A program made the translations under genes and the position numbers. Below, piece after piece: positions 1-6,017 of a stretch of DNA of 6,348 nucleotides (positions are counted from its first letter, which is position 1; each line of letters starts with the position of its first letter). Source of the stretch: CAYRNC01 sp964425645 (GTDB lineage: Bacteria; Bacillota; Clostridia; Peptostreptococcales; Anaerovoracaceae); the NCBI GenBank assembly GCA_964425645.1, contig CAYRNC010000098.1, forward strand, positions 1 through 6,348. Reading direction: 5' to 3'. The notes beneath the pieces are model-generated. The model saw only the letters and a program-made list of their open reading frames with translations. It was not told the DNA's origin and made no database searches.

Positions 1-18
1 CATTGAAATATCAATAAA

Positions 19-35
19 TTAGTGGTGGCCACTAA
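19..35. repeat. 7-bp inverted repeat upstream of spo0A
   Basis: Arms TTAGTGG (19-25) and CCACTAA (29-35) are perfectly complementary around a 3-nt spacer, about 40 nt before the spo0A start codon. A shorter GTAG/CTAC dyad follows at 43-53. There is no T-run after either, so this is not a convincing intrinsic terminator of an upstream gene. It could be an operator or an mRNA leader hairpin, but no known spo0A control element matches it. The dyad is seen directly; its function is unknown. Confidence 0.4.
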
Positions 36-77
36 GAAAATAGTAGACACTACGTCGTCATTAAAGGGGGAACTTAG

Positions 78-872
78 ATGAATAAGGTAAGATTAGGTAT
101 TGCAGATGATAATAGAGATTTCTGCAACATCCTAAAGGATTTCTTTGAAACCCAAAAGGATATAGAAGTTGCTTTCGTTGTCCACGATGGAATGCAGGCC
201 ATAGATAATGTAATAAAAGAAAAGCCCGATATACTTATACTTGATCTGATAATGCCGCACCAGGATGGGCTCGGTGTGCTGGAACGCCTTGCATCTTTTG
301 ATGCTCACCCCATCCCTAAAGTGATAATGCTTTCGGCTGTCGGCCAGGAATCTATTACTCAGAAAGCTATAGGATTGGGCGCCGAATACTACGTGGTCAA
401 ACCCTTCGATTTAAACGTTTTAGTCAAGCGCATTCATCAGATGGCAGGCCTGCAATCAGAAGGTGAAACAAGAAACAGTATTGGACGAGGCATTTTACAA
501 AGTGGAGAGCAAAGGACCAATAGCCTGGAAGTTGATATAACAAATATAATTCATGAGATAGGAGTCCCTGCACATATTAAAGGATACCAGTATCTTAGAA
601 ATGCAATAACGATGGTTGTCGATGACATCGATTTGCTTGGTGCGGTGACAAAGGAGCTTTATCCGGCTATTGCTAAAATAAATAATACTACACCAAGCAG
701 GGTGGAAAGAGCAATACGTCATGCGATAGAAGTGGCTTGGAACCGAGGTAAAATAGAGACAATTAACAGTCTTTTCGGCTATACGGTCCATAACGATAAG
801 GGCAAACCAACAAACAGTGAATTTATTGCTATAATTGCAGACAAACTACGGCTTGAGCGTAAGGTCAGCTGA
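78..872 (+). CDS. spo0A: Sporulation master response regulator Spo0A
   Basis: Cytoplasmic transcription factor of 264 residues, the family's normal length. When phosphorylated it activates or represses genes at entry into sporulation by binding 0A boxes. The N-terminal receiver domain (about 1-125) has the acidic pair D10/D11, the phospho-acceptor D56 in the strand LILDLIMP, S86 in the Ser/Thr switch position and K108 in VVKPFD. A variable linker (about 126-148) leads to the Spo0A C-terminal DNA-binding domain. That domain holds the near-invariant helix PSRVERAIRHAIEVAWNRG (206-224), then SLFGYTV and KPTNSEFIA. The ATG start is supported by a strong AAAGGGGG ribosome site at 63-70, seven nt upstream. 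In many Firmicutes spoIVB lies just upstream, but that side is outside the window. The gene ends before a hairpin terminator and looks intact. Its presence implies a spore-forming lineage or a recent descendant of one. Identification is essentially certain. Confidence 0.98.
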   Translation: MNKVRLGIADDNRDFCNILKDFFETQKDIEVAFVVHDGMQAIDNVIKEKPDILILDLIMPHQDGLGVLERLASFDAHPIPKVIMLSAVGQESITQKAIGLGAEYYVVKPFDLNVLVKRIHQMAGLQSEGETRNSIGRGILQSGEQRTNSLEVDITNIIHEIGVPAHIKGYQYLRNAITMVVDDIDLLGAVTKELYPAIAKINNTTPSRVERAIRHAIEVAWNRGKIETINSLFGYTVHNDKGKPTNSEFIAIIADKLRLERKVS

Positions 873-911
873 AGCAGAATTCATATCATATATCATAACA
901 TTATTATTTTT

Positions 912-942
912 GACAGCGGGAACATACAAATTTCCCGCTGTC
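912..942 (+). terminator. Probable intrinsic terminator of spo0A
   Basis: An 11-bp perfect, GC-rich stem pairs GACAGCGGGAA (912-922) with TTCCCGCTGTC (932-942) around a 9-nt loop, 40 nt after the spo0A stop. The following tract (TTTAGGTTT) is only moderately T-rich, so release may be less efficient than at a classic terminator. On the minus strand the hairpin is followed by A-rich sequence, so it works only in the spo0A direction, if at all. Position and stem strength make this the natural end of the spo0A transcript. Confidence 0.8.
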
Positions 943-986
943 TTTAGGTTTATACTAATGGTACATATACTTGACGAGGTAGTACT

Positions 987-1442
987 ATGAAATTATATAA
1001 AACCCTATTTACGCTTCCCCTTCTTCTGATCCTTGTTCTGTCGGTATTCTCCGGCTTTAGGTATGGACCGGAGCGGGAAACGGTAAAGCGTCTTTTGACA
1101 GAAAGAACGGCCGTTTTACAGCAGGCATATTACGATAACACCGATGAAGAAGAAATTGAACGCCATCTTGTCCGTATCGAAACTCAACCCTTATTGGGGG
1201 AAGATATTTTAAGCCTGCGTGAAACAAAAAATACGGATATCGATAAGGTTGTTCATATGGAGATCATGGATATCCGGCAAATCAAACGGCTTTACAGCTT
1301 CCATACGTACCAGATTCGAATTTGTTGGTATATGAACGGAGCCAAAGGAAACTATAAAGAAATCCTGAACTATCATGTGGTTATGAAATATGACGGCAAG
1401 GCTTACAAAATTAAGGAATTTGATTATATAAATAATATGTGA
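987..1442 (+). CDS. Uncharacterised membrane-anchored protein, 151 aa
   Basis: I do not recognise this protein. It begins MKLYKTLFTLPLLLILVLSV, with a short positive N-terminus and a hydrophobic segment at about residues 7-24. There is no lipobox Cys and no obvious signal-peptidase site, so it is probably an uncleaved signal anchor with the rest outside the cytoplasm. The soluble part starts with a charged helix (ETVKRLLTERTAVLQQAYY, about 31-49), then an acidic stretch. It ends in alternating hydrophobic/polar segments suggestive of several beta strands (about 104-149) and contains a single Cys in RICWYMN. One helix followed by antiparallel strands is compatible with an NTF2-like fold; this is inference only. 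A modest GAGGT ribosome site at 976-980 supports the ATG. It lies between the spo0A terminator and the iscS promoter, so it is probably transcribed alone. No catalytic motif is visible. The strong upstream stop, the ribosome site and the plausible topology argue that it is real. Confidence 0.75.
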   Translation: MKLYKTLFTLPLLLILVLSVFSGFRYGPERETVKRLLTERTAVLQQAYYDNTDEEEIERHLVRIETQPLLGEDILSLRETKNTDIDKVVHMEIMDIRQIKRLYSFHTYQIRICWYMNGAKGNYKEILNYHVVMKYDGKAYKIKEFDYINNM

Positions 1443-1502
1443 CAAAATTCGGTTATTCTTTTATCTAATCTTAATATTTGCAGTTTATATTCTCATATTT
1501 GA

Positions 1503-1511
1503 TGGTATAAT
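1503..1511 (+). promoter_or_regulatory. Extended -10 promoter for iscS-iscU-mnmA
   Basis: The sequence TGGTATAAT (TG at 1503-1504, perfect TATAAT at 1506-1511) fits a vegetative sigma-A extended -10 element. The best upstream -35 candidate at a usable distance is only TTTATA (1484-1489, 16-nt spacer); TTGCAG at 1478-1483 would give a 22-nt spacer, which is too long. Transcription would start near 1518, giving a leader of about 77 nt before iscS. Weak TGAT/ATCA half-sites (1500-1503, 1513-1516) flank the -10, but I could not match an IscR-type operator. Confidence 0.6.
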
Positions 1512-1525
1512 AATCAGGTAATGTC

Positions 1526-1564
1526 GGGTTTGCAATAATTGTATGCCTATTTAAATGTAAACCC
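1526..1564 (+). promoter_or_regulatory. Leader stem-loop upstream of iscS
   Basis: GGGTTTGCA (1526-1534) can pair with TGTAAACCC (1556-1564), giving nine pairs including one G-U, around a 21-nt AT-rich loop. It lies just after the predicted transcription start and 15 nt before the ribosome site. The loop contains GCCT (1545-1548), which could pair with AGGC (1584-1587) in the ribosome site, so a pseudoknot that masks translation is conceivable. No T-run follows, so it is not a simple terminator. It does not match any riboswitch class I know. Pairing is seen in sequence; regulation is inferred. Confidence 0.4.
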
Positions 1565-1579
1565 CATTCTATTTTTATT

Positions 1580-1586
1580 AAGGAGG
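1580..1586 (+). promoter_or_regulatory. Ribosome site fixing the iscS GTG start
   Basis: A full AAGGAGG lies 8 nt before GTG at 1595. The family's conserved N-terminus (VYLDYSATTPV) begins four residues into the protein, so the GTG is the start rather than an internal ATG. Confidence 0.85.
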
Positions 1587-1594
1587 CTTTTATA

Positions 1595-2791
1595 GTGAGA
1601 CAGGTATATTTAGATTACTCCGCAACTACACCTGTAAAACCAGAGGTTCTTGAGGAAATGCTTCCACACTTCTCGGTCAAATTCGGCAACCCTTCTAGTC
1701 TGTATCATATAGGATTTGAGGCAAAAGATGAATTAAAACAAGCCCGAATGCGGCTTGCAAATCTTATCGGAGCCTCTTGGGAGGAAATATTTTTTACTTC
1801 AGGCGGAACAGAAGCAAATAACTGGGCTTTGATGGGCGCAGCAAAGGCCGGGAAAAATAAAGGGTCCCATATTATAACGTCAAAAATCGAACATCACGCA
1901 GTGCTCCATACTTGCGAATTTCTAAAAGAGGAAGGCTATGATCTCACCTATTTAGATGTTGATGATAAGGGAAAGATCTCCGTAGAAGACCTGAAAAGGA
2001 AGATAACGGACAATACAGTACTTATAAGTATCATGTTCGCTAATAACGAGATGGGGACTATACAGCCTATACGTGAGATAGCGGCTATTGCAAAACAACA
2101 CGATATAGTATTTCATACGGATGCTGTGCAGGCTTTGGGGAATGTGCCTATCGATGTAAAGAGCCTTGGGATCGATCTGATGTCGGTTTCTGCACATAAG
2201 ATATATGGGCCTAAGGGAGTCGGTGCTCTTTATATAAGAAAAGGCCTTGCAATCCCAAATCTTCTTTACGGGGGAGGACAGGAGAACAAGAGGAGACCGG
2301 GAACCGAGAACCTTCCGGGTATAGTCGGGTTTGGTAAAGCTGCCGAACTGGCAGAAAAGGGACTTGCCGAACATATCAGCCGTGTCAGCCGGCTGCGGGA
2401 CTACTTCCTTGCCGAAATTACCCGTCAAATTGAAGATGTAACTGTAAACGGGGATGCCGGCAATAAGCTTCCCGGGAATGCAAGTATAACCTTTGATTAC
2501 GTAGAAGGAGAAGCTTTGCTTTTATATCTGGATACAAAGGGAATATATGCATCAACGGGATCCGCTTGTTCTTCCGCTACTTTTTCACCTTCACATGTGC
2601 TTTCAGCAATGGGTCTTCCCATCGAAAAAGTTTACAGTACTCTGCGATTTAGCATAGGGGATTTTACCACGGAAGAGGACATAGATTATGCGGTAAAATA
2701 TATAGTTGAAACGGTAAAGAAATTCAGAAATTTTTCCCCGTTTAATAAAGAGAATACAATGAAAAGCACTCAAAAGTGCAGCGTTAGGTAA
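1595..2791 (+). CDS. iscS: Cysteine desulfurase IscS/NifS
   Basis: Cytosolic PLP enzyme that converts L-cysteine to alanine and a protein-bound persulfide, supplying sulfur to IscU and to tRNA thiolation by MnmA. The 398 residues match the usual length. Visible features: N-terminal DYSATTPVKPEVL; the PLP-binding SGGTEANN (69-76); H100 in SKIEHHAV, which should stack on the cofactor; D176 and Q179 in TDAVQA; and the PLP Schiff-base lysine K202 in SAHKIYGPKG. The phosphate/substrate region RRPGTENLPG follows, and the catalytic Cys is C325 in STGSACSSATFSPSHVL. The long Cys loop places it in group I (IscS/NifS), not the SufS group. The start is GTG. It is the first gene of a three-gene operon, ending 13 nt before iscU. 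The tail after about residue 380 is hydrophilic and ends KCSVR, with an extra Cys at 395 of unknown meaning. A nitrogen-fixation-specific NifS role cannot be excluded, but no nif genes are in view. Confidence 0.95.
   Translation: MRQVYLDYSATTPVKPEVLEEMLPHFSVKFGNPSSLYHIGFEAKDELKQARMRLANLIGASWEEIFFTSGGTEANNWALMGAAKAGKNKGSHIITSKIEHHAVLHTCEFLKEEGYDLTYLDVDDKGKISVEDLKRKITDNTVLISIMFANNEMGTIQPIREIAAIAKQHDIVFHTDAVQALGNVPIDVKSLGIDLMSVSAHKIYGPKGVGALYIRKGLAIPNLLYGGGQENKRRPGTENLPGIVGFGKAAELAEKGLAEHISRVSRLRDYFLAEITRQIEDVTVNGDAGNKLPGNASITFDYVEGEALLLYLDTKGIYASTGSACSSATFSPSHVLSAMGLPIEKVYSTLRFSIGDFTTEEDIDYAVKYIVETVKKFRNFSPFNKENTMKSTQKCSVR
2766..2779 (+). other. Small hairpin at the iscS-iscU junction
   Basis: GCACT (2766-2770) pairs with AGTGC (2775-2779) around CAAA, inside the last codons of iscS and about 11 nt before the iscU ribosome site AGGGAG (2791-2796). 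Five base pairs is within what chance produces; it could modestly affect mRNA processing or iscU initiation. Confidence 0.2.
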
Positions 2792-2804
2792 GGGAGATGT
2801 GTAG

Positions 2805-3242
2805 ATGATGGGAATGTATAATGAAAAGGTTATGGACCATTTCACCAATCCCCGCAATGCCGGCACAATAGAAAATGCCGATGCCTTGGGGACGTATGGG
2901 AGCCCTGTTTGCGGCGATATGATGGAGATTTCTCTTAAGATAGAAGATAATGTAATTGTCGATGCCAAATTTAGAACATTTGGCTGCGGCTCCGCTATTG
3001 CATCTTCCAGCGTTGCAACGGAAATGATCAAAGGTAAGACCTTAGAGGAAGCGCTGGATCTTTCAAATAAAAATTTTGTGGATGAATTAGGCGGTCTGCC
3101 GTCTCCTAAGATCCATTGCTCTGTATTAGCTGAACAGGCGATTAAGACAGCAATCTATAATTATGCAAAGGAAAACAATTTGGAGCTTGATGGCCTTTCG
3201 GGTTTTAATCCGAATGAAGAACTTCAACATGATCACGAATAA
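2805..3242 (+). CDS. iscU: Fe-S cluster assembly scaffold IscU
   Basis: Scaffold protein on which IscS-derived sulfur and iron are built into [2Fe-2S]/[4Fe-4S] clusters for transfer to apo-proteins. At 145 residues it is a stand-alone IscU-type (NifU N-terminal domain) protein with no C-terminal Nfu domain. It has the classic opening MYNEKVMDHFTNPRNAG and all ligand positions: C36 and D38 in SPVCGDMM, C61 in TFGCGSAIASSS, and H104/C105 in KIHCSVLAE. The chaperone-recognition motif, LPPVK in E. coli IscU, is LPSPK here (98-102), and no hscA or hscB is in the window. The first ATG (2805) is 8 nt after AGGGAG; ATGs at 2808 and 2814 are alternatives, the last giving the canonical MYNEK start. The C-terminal tail ends in acidic/His residues (LQHDHE). 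Its end overlaps mnmA by 14 nt, implying coupled translation. Confidence 0.95.
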   Translation: MMGMYNEKVMDHFTNPRNAGTIENADALGTYGSPVCGDMMEISLKIEDNVIVDAKFRTFGCGSAIASSSVATEMIKGKTLEEALDLSNKNFVDELGGLPSPKIHCSVLAEQAIKTAIYNYAKENNLELDGLSGFNPNEELQHDHE

Positions 3243-4293
3243 AAAAGTAATTTTAGGGATTAGCGGCGGCGTGGACAGCACGGCCGCTGCTTTGATGTTG
3301 CGGGAAGAAGGTTATGAAGTGGCAGGACTGTTTCTTGACGTGACAGGAGAAGGCCCTGCAGAAGATGCGGAAAAAATTGCTGAACTCTTGAATATAAACT
3401 ATATCTGTAAGGATGTATCCTCTTTATTCAGAGAAAGAATAATAAACTATTTTTGCAGATCTTATCTCGAAGGGATCACTCCAAATCCGTGCGTGTACTG
3501 CAATCCCGATGTAAAGTTTCGGCTTCTTGCAGATACTGCGGACGAAATGGGCATAGCATACATTGCCACGGGGCATTATGCGAAAGTATGTTTTGATTCC
3601 TCAGACCAAAATTACTATATTCATACAGCTGACCACATTAAAAAAGATCAATCCTATATGCTTTACAGGCTGGGCCAAAACTTTCTAAGAAGACTTTTGC
3701 TTCCTCTTGGAACCGTATCTTCTAAAAGGGAAGTGAGGGAATATTTAAAAACACGGGGAATGCCGGGATTTGATAAAGGCGAAAGCCAGGAAATTTGCTT
3801 TATAAAGGGTATGCGTTATGCGGAATTCTTAAAAAATAAGGGGTACGACAATTGTTTCGGGCAGTTTACGGACATAGAGGGCAATACTATTGGTGAGCAT
3901 AACGGTATATTTAACTATACTGTCGGTCAAAGAAAAAATTTAGGACGATCCTTCGGAAAACCAAGATATGTAATCAGCATAGATGCTGTTACAAAACAGG
4001 TGGTCTTAGGTGATGAAAAGGATCTGTACAGGGATGTAATTCATTTGGCTGATCCTACATTTGCTGTTTTACCCGAGGGAAAAGGAAACATGCCTAAGCG
4101 GTATGACAGCTGCCCGGTAAATGTGAAAATTCGTTATGCCGCCGTTCCCCATTCTGCCATTCTAGCTAAAAGCGATGACGGTTCCGTACGTATCAAATTC
4201 CATATGCCTCAACGAGCTCCAGCACCGGGTCAATCAGCGGTATTTTATGATGGAACCCGCCTGATCGGTGGTGGTATCATCCGAGCATTATGA
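3229..4293 (+). CDS. mnmA: tRNA-specific 2-thiouridylase MnmA
   Basis: Cytosolic enzyme that adenylates U34 of Lys, Glu and Gln tRNAs and inserts sulfur to give s2U34, taking sulfur from IscS. The ATP-pyrophosphatase loop is SGGVDS (12-17). TGHYAKV (114-120) and KKDQSYMLYRLG (138-149) are family signatures. The catalytic Cys pair is C91 (in NPCVYCN) and C190 (in SQEICFIKG). NYTVGQRKNLG (229-239) and a C-terminal beta-barrel region complete the fold. The protein is 354 residues, close to the family norm, but the loop after the first strand (FLDVTGEGPAEDAEKI) is shorter than in E. coli MnmA. The extra C88 gives a CxxC. I chose ATG 3229, five codons before the first strand VILGISGG. Upstream in-frame ATGs (3163, 3214) would add residues overlapping iscU with no family match. 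No strong ribosome site is visible, so translation is probably coupled to iscU. The end overlaps the opposite-strand reductase gene by 17 nt. Confidence 0.93.
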   Translation: MITNKKVILGISGGVDSTAAALMLREEGYEVAGLFLDVTGEGPAEDAEKIAELLNINYICKDVSSLFRERIINYFCRSYLEGITPNPCVYCNPDVKFRLLADTADEMGIAYIATGHYAKVCFDSSDQNYYIHTADHIKKDQSYMLYRLGQNFLRRLLLPLGTVSSKREVREYLKTRGMPGFDKGESQEICFIKGMRYAEFLKNKGYDNCFGQFTDIEGNTIGEHNGIFNYTVGQRKNLGRSFGKPRYVISIDAVTKQVVLGDEKDLYRDVIHLADPTFAVLPEGKGNMPKRYDSCPVNVKIRYAAVPHSAILAKSDDGSVRIKFHMPQRAPAPGQSAVFYDGTRLIGGGIIRAL

Positions 4294-5245
4294 TTGCCCG
4301 CACAGGACACACCGGCGCGCAATAGGCGCATGTAATACAAAGATCATAATTGATAAAGGCAAGGCCGTCCTCGTCCATGGCGATAGCATGATTTGGACAG
4401 CGCTCTTTGCAGGCACCGCAGCCTTCACAGTCCCCTTTATCTATAAAAATCCTTTTTCTTGTCATGTCAGGTGTGTAGTTTGCAGTAAGCCGGCCCTCCA
4501 ACATTAAAACAGCGGTATCTATCTCTTTTGCCTCCCCGAAGCCCAACATTACAGAGGAGATACCGTCAAGCTCCATAGCATATCGCATCGCCTTTTCATA
4601 CTCGTTGATAAGTATGCCTCCGCCCAGCACCTTCATTGCAAAAACTCCGATCCCGCTTTCGGATGCTCGCTTTATTGCAACTTCCATGTCCTTTTTTTCC
4701 CCTATTTCAAGGCCTCTGCGAATGCCCAGACCCCTGAAATTTATCAGAGGAAACAGGACATCAATGTCCGGTTCTGATGCAATGTCTTCCATTACATCCA
4801 CGTGGTGTGTTGATATCCCTATAGCTTTAACAATGCCTTTTTGCTTTGCATCTTTTAGACATTCGAAGGCGCTTTTGCGGCTTTCCCAGTCATAACCGCT
4901 GCGAACTTCATGAAGAAGAAAGATATCTATTATATCCTTGTCCAATTGAATGCGGGCTTCCTCTATAGCATCTTTCATTGCCTCATAACTATCGTAAAGA
5001 CATTTAGATGCTATTATCGGATCTTTGGGCGATCCCTTAAGGGCTTCACGAAGATAAGGATATGTGTCGTAATATTGGGCTGTATCAAAAAAATTGATTC
5101 CCGCCTCCATGGCATATTTGATTAAAGCTGCCCCTTCTTTAACAGGAAGGTTTAGTTGTGAAGGTCCCATTGTCAGGACTCCGAAGCCAATCCTGCTTAC
5201 AGACAGATTAGATCTTCCAAGAATACGCATTTCCATTTTACTCAC
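4277..5245 (-). CDS. Aldo/keto reductase with C-terminal 2[4Fe-4S] ferredoxin domain
   Basis: A 322-residue oxidoreductase of unknown substrate. The N-terminal part (about 6-260) is an aldo/keto reductase TIM barrel starting RILGRSNLSVSRIGFG. The catalytic tetrad appears intact: D54 and Y59 in FFDTAQYYD, K81 in IIASKC and H112 in FLLHEV. The C-terminal part (about 266-322) is a bacterial-type ferredoxin with two full motifs: C273, C276, C279, C283 and C303, C306, C309, C313, each ending in Cys-Pro. Such fusions occur in anaerobes; electron transfer between ferredoxin and a nicotinamide- or substrate-bound barrel is inferred, not shown. The start is GTG at 5245, supported by GAGGA at the right spacing; the ATG three codons in would be too far from it. 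It is transcribed against mnmA with a 17-nt tail overlap and divergently from alaS. No clear promoter is visible upstream. Family assignment is firm; the reaction is not known. Confidence 0.92.
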   Translation of the reverse strand: MSKMEMRILGRSNLSVSRIGFGVLTMGPSQLNLPVKEGAALIKYAMEAGINFFDTAQYYDTYPYLREALKGSPKDPIIASKCLYDSYEAMKDAIEEARIQLDKDIIDIFLLHEVRSGYDWESRKSAFECLKDAKQKGIVKAIGISTHHVDVMEDIASEPDIDVLFPLINFRGLGIRRGLEIGEKKDMEVAIKRASESGIGVFAMKVLGGGILINEYEKAMRYAMELDGISSVMLGFGEAKEIDTAVLMLEGRLTANYTPDMTRKRIFIDKGDCEGCGACKERCPNHAIAMDEDGLAFINYDLCITCAYCAPVCPVRAIIMLG

Positions 5246-5251
5246 CCGGTT

Positions 5252-5256
5252 TCCTC
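5252..5256 (-). promoter_or_regulatory. Ribosome site fixing the reductase GTG start
   Basis: On the minus strand GAGGA precedes the GTG at 5245 by 6 nt. It favours the GTG over the ATG three codons further in (5236), which would be 15 nt away. Confidence 0.65.
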
Positions 5257-5273
5257 GCTATGTTTTTAAGATG

Positions 5274-5283
5274 ATGATATCAT
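5274..5283. repeat. 10-bp perfect palindrome in the divergent intergenic region
   Basis: ATGATATCAT is a perfect palindrome about 30 nt upstream of the reductase start and about 40 nt upstream of the alaS -10. It could be an operator shared by the two divergent genes, but the sequence is AT-rich and short, so chance is a fair explanation. Confidence 0.2.
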
Positions 5284-5320
5284 TTAATCCTGTGTAAGGC
5301 TATATTGTTACCGCTAATTG

Positions 5321-5329
5321 TGTTATAAT
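5321..5329 (+). promoter_or_regulatory. Extended -10 promoter for alaS
   Basis: TGTTATAAT (TG 5321-5322, perfect TATAAT 5324-5329) is an extended -10 element. No good -35 sits at 16-18 nt; TTGTTA (5305-5310) is only 13 nt away. Transcription would start near 5336, leaving a leader of about 23 nt before ATG 5359. That is too short for a T-box, a common regulator of Firmicute tRNA synthetase genes. Confidence 0.6.
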
Positions 5330-5358
5330 ATTAGGGATATTTTTTAGGAGACGATAAG

Positions 5359-6017
5359 ATGAATAAATTCGGACTTAATGAACTAAGATCAATTTTTTTA
5401 GAATACTATAAAGATAAGGGACACTATATCGGTGAAAGCTTTTCTCTTGTGCCGGAAAATGATAAAAGTCTTTTAGTTATAAATTCGGGCATGGCTCCCC
5501 TTAAACACTATTTTTCGGGGGCCTCCGTACCGCCTGGAAAAAGGATGGCAACCTGTCAAAAGTGCATCAGGACAGGAGATATCGATAATGTTGGCCATAC
5601 CGCAAGACACGGTACATTTTTTGAAATGCTGGGAAGCTTCTCTTTTGGGGATTATTTTAAAAAGGAATCCCTGCTTTGGGGATATGAGTTGTTGACTGAT
5701 GTTTTAAAGCTGCCAGAGGACAGGCTTTGGGCCAGCATTTATGAGGATGACGACGAAGCTTTCGACATATGGCACAATGTTATCGGTTTTCCGAAGGAGC
5801 GCATTGTGCGTCTGGGGAAGGAAGATAATTTCTGGGAGATAGGAATAGGACCCTGCGGACCTTGCTCAGAAATCTATTACGACAGGGGTGAAGTCTATGG
5901 CTGCGGCAAAAAAGACTGTAAACCGGGCTGCGATTGCGATCGCTACATTGAATTTTGGAATCACGTCTTTACCCAGTTTAACAAAGAGGCCGATGGCCGC
6001 TATACTCCCCTGGAACA
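5359..6017 (+). CDS. alaS: Alanyl-tRNA synthetase, N-terminal part (to the assembly gap)
   Basis: Class II synthetase that charges tRNA-Ala. This segment encodes residues 1-219 of a protein that is normally about 870-880 residues. Motif 1 falls in LLVINSGMAPLKHYFSG (38-54). Motif 2 is RHGTFFEMLGSFSFGDYFK (83-101), preceded by CQKCIRTGDIDNVGHT. The active-site segment NFWEIGIGPCGPCSEIYYD follows at about 157-175. A Cys-rich insert with C182, C187, C191 and C193 precedes CDRYIEFWNHVFTQFN; it resembles inserts in other clostridial AlaRS and may bind metal. The ATG is supported by AGGAG at 5346-5350, 8 nt upstream. Reading stops at the N run; the apparent TAA at 6040-6042 arises only because 10 N shift the frame. 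The gene is probably intact in the organism. In many clostridia alaS follows iscS-iscU-mnmA directly; here the inverted reductase lies between. Confidence 0.95.

Noticed and set aside
54..60. Possible 0A box upstream of spo0A (reverse strand TGACGAC)
   Set aside because: It matches the TGTCGAA consensus at only 5 of 7 positions, which is expected by chance.
951..971. TATACT hexamers at 951-956 and 966-971 as a promoter for the 151-aa protein
   Set aside because: The first lacks a -35 at the right spacing; the second would start transcription inside the ribosome site. A promoter must exist, but I cannot place it.
1478..1511. TTGCAG as the -35 of the iscS promoter
   Set aside because: The spacer to TATAAT is 22 nt, beyond the usable range; the extended -10 explains the promoter better.
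1952..2428. Long antisense open frame inside iscS (and others inside spo0A, iscU and alaS)
   Set aside because: These are frames opposite strongly conserved genes, with no ribosome site and no recognisable protein features.
3163..3228. Longer N-terminus for mnmA from ATG 3163 or 3214
   Set aside because: The extra residues overlap iscU in another frame, have no ribosome site and do not resemble the MnmA N-terminus, which starts just before VILGISGGVDS.
4605..5297. Plus-strand open frames opposite the reductase gene
   Set aside because: The minus strand encodes an intact reductase-ferredoxin with all catalytic and cluster residues, so the plus-strand frames are shadows.
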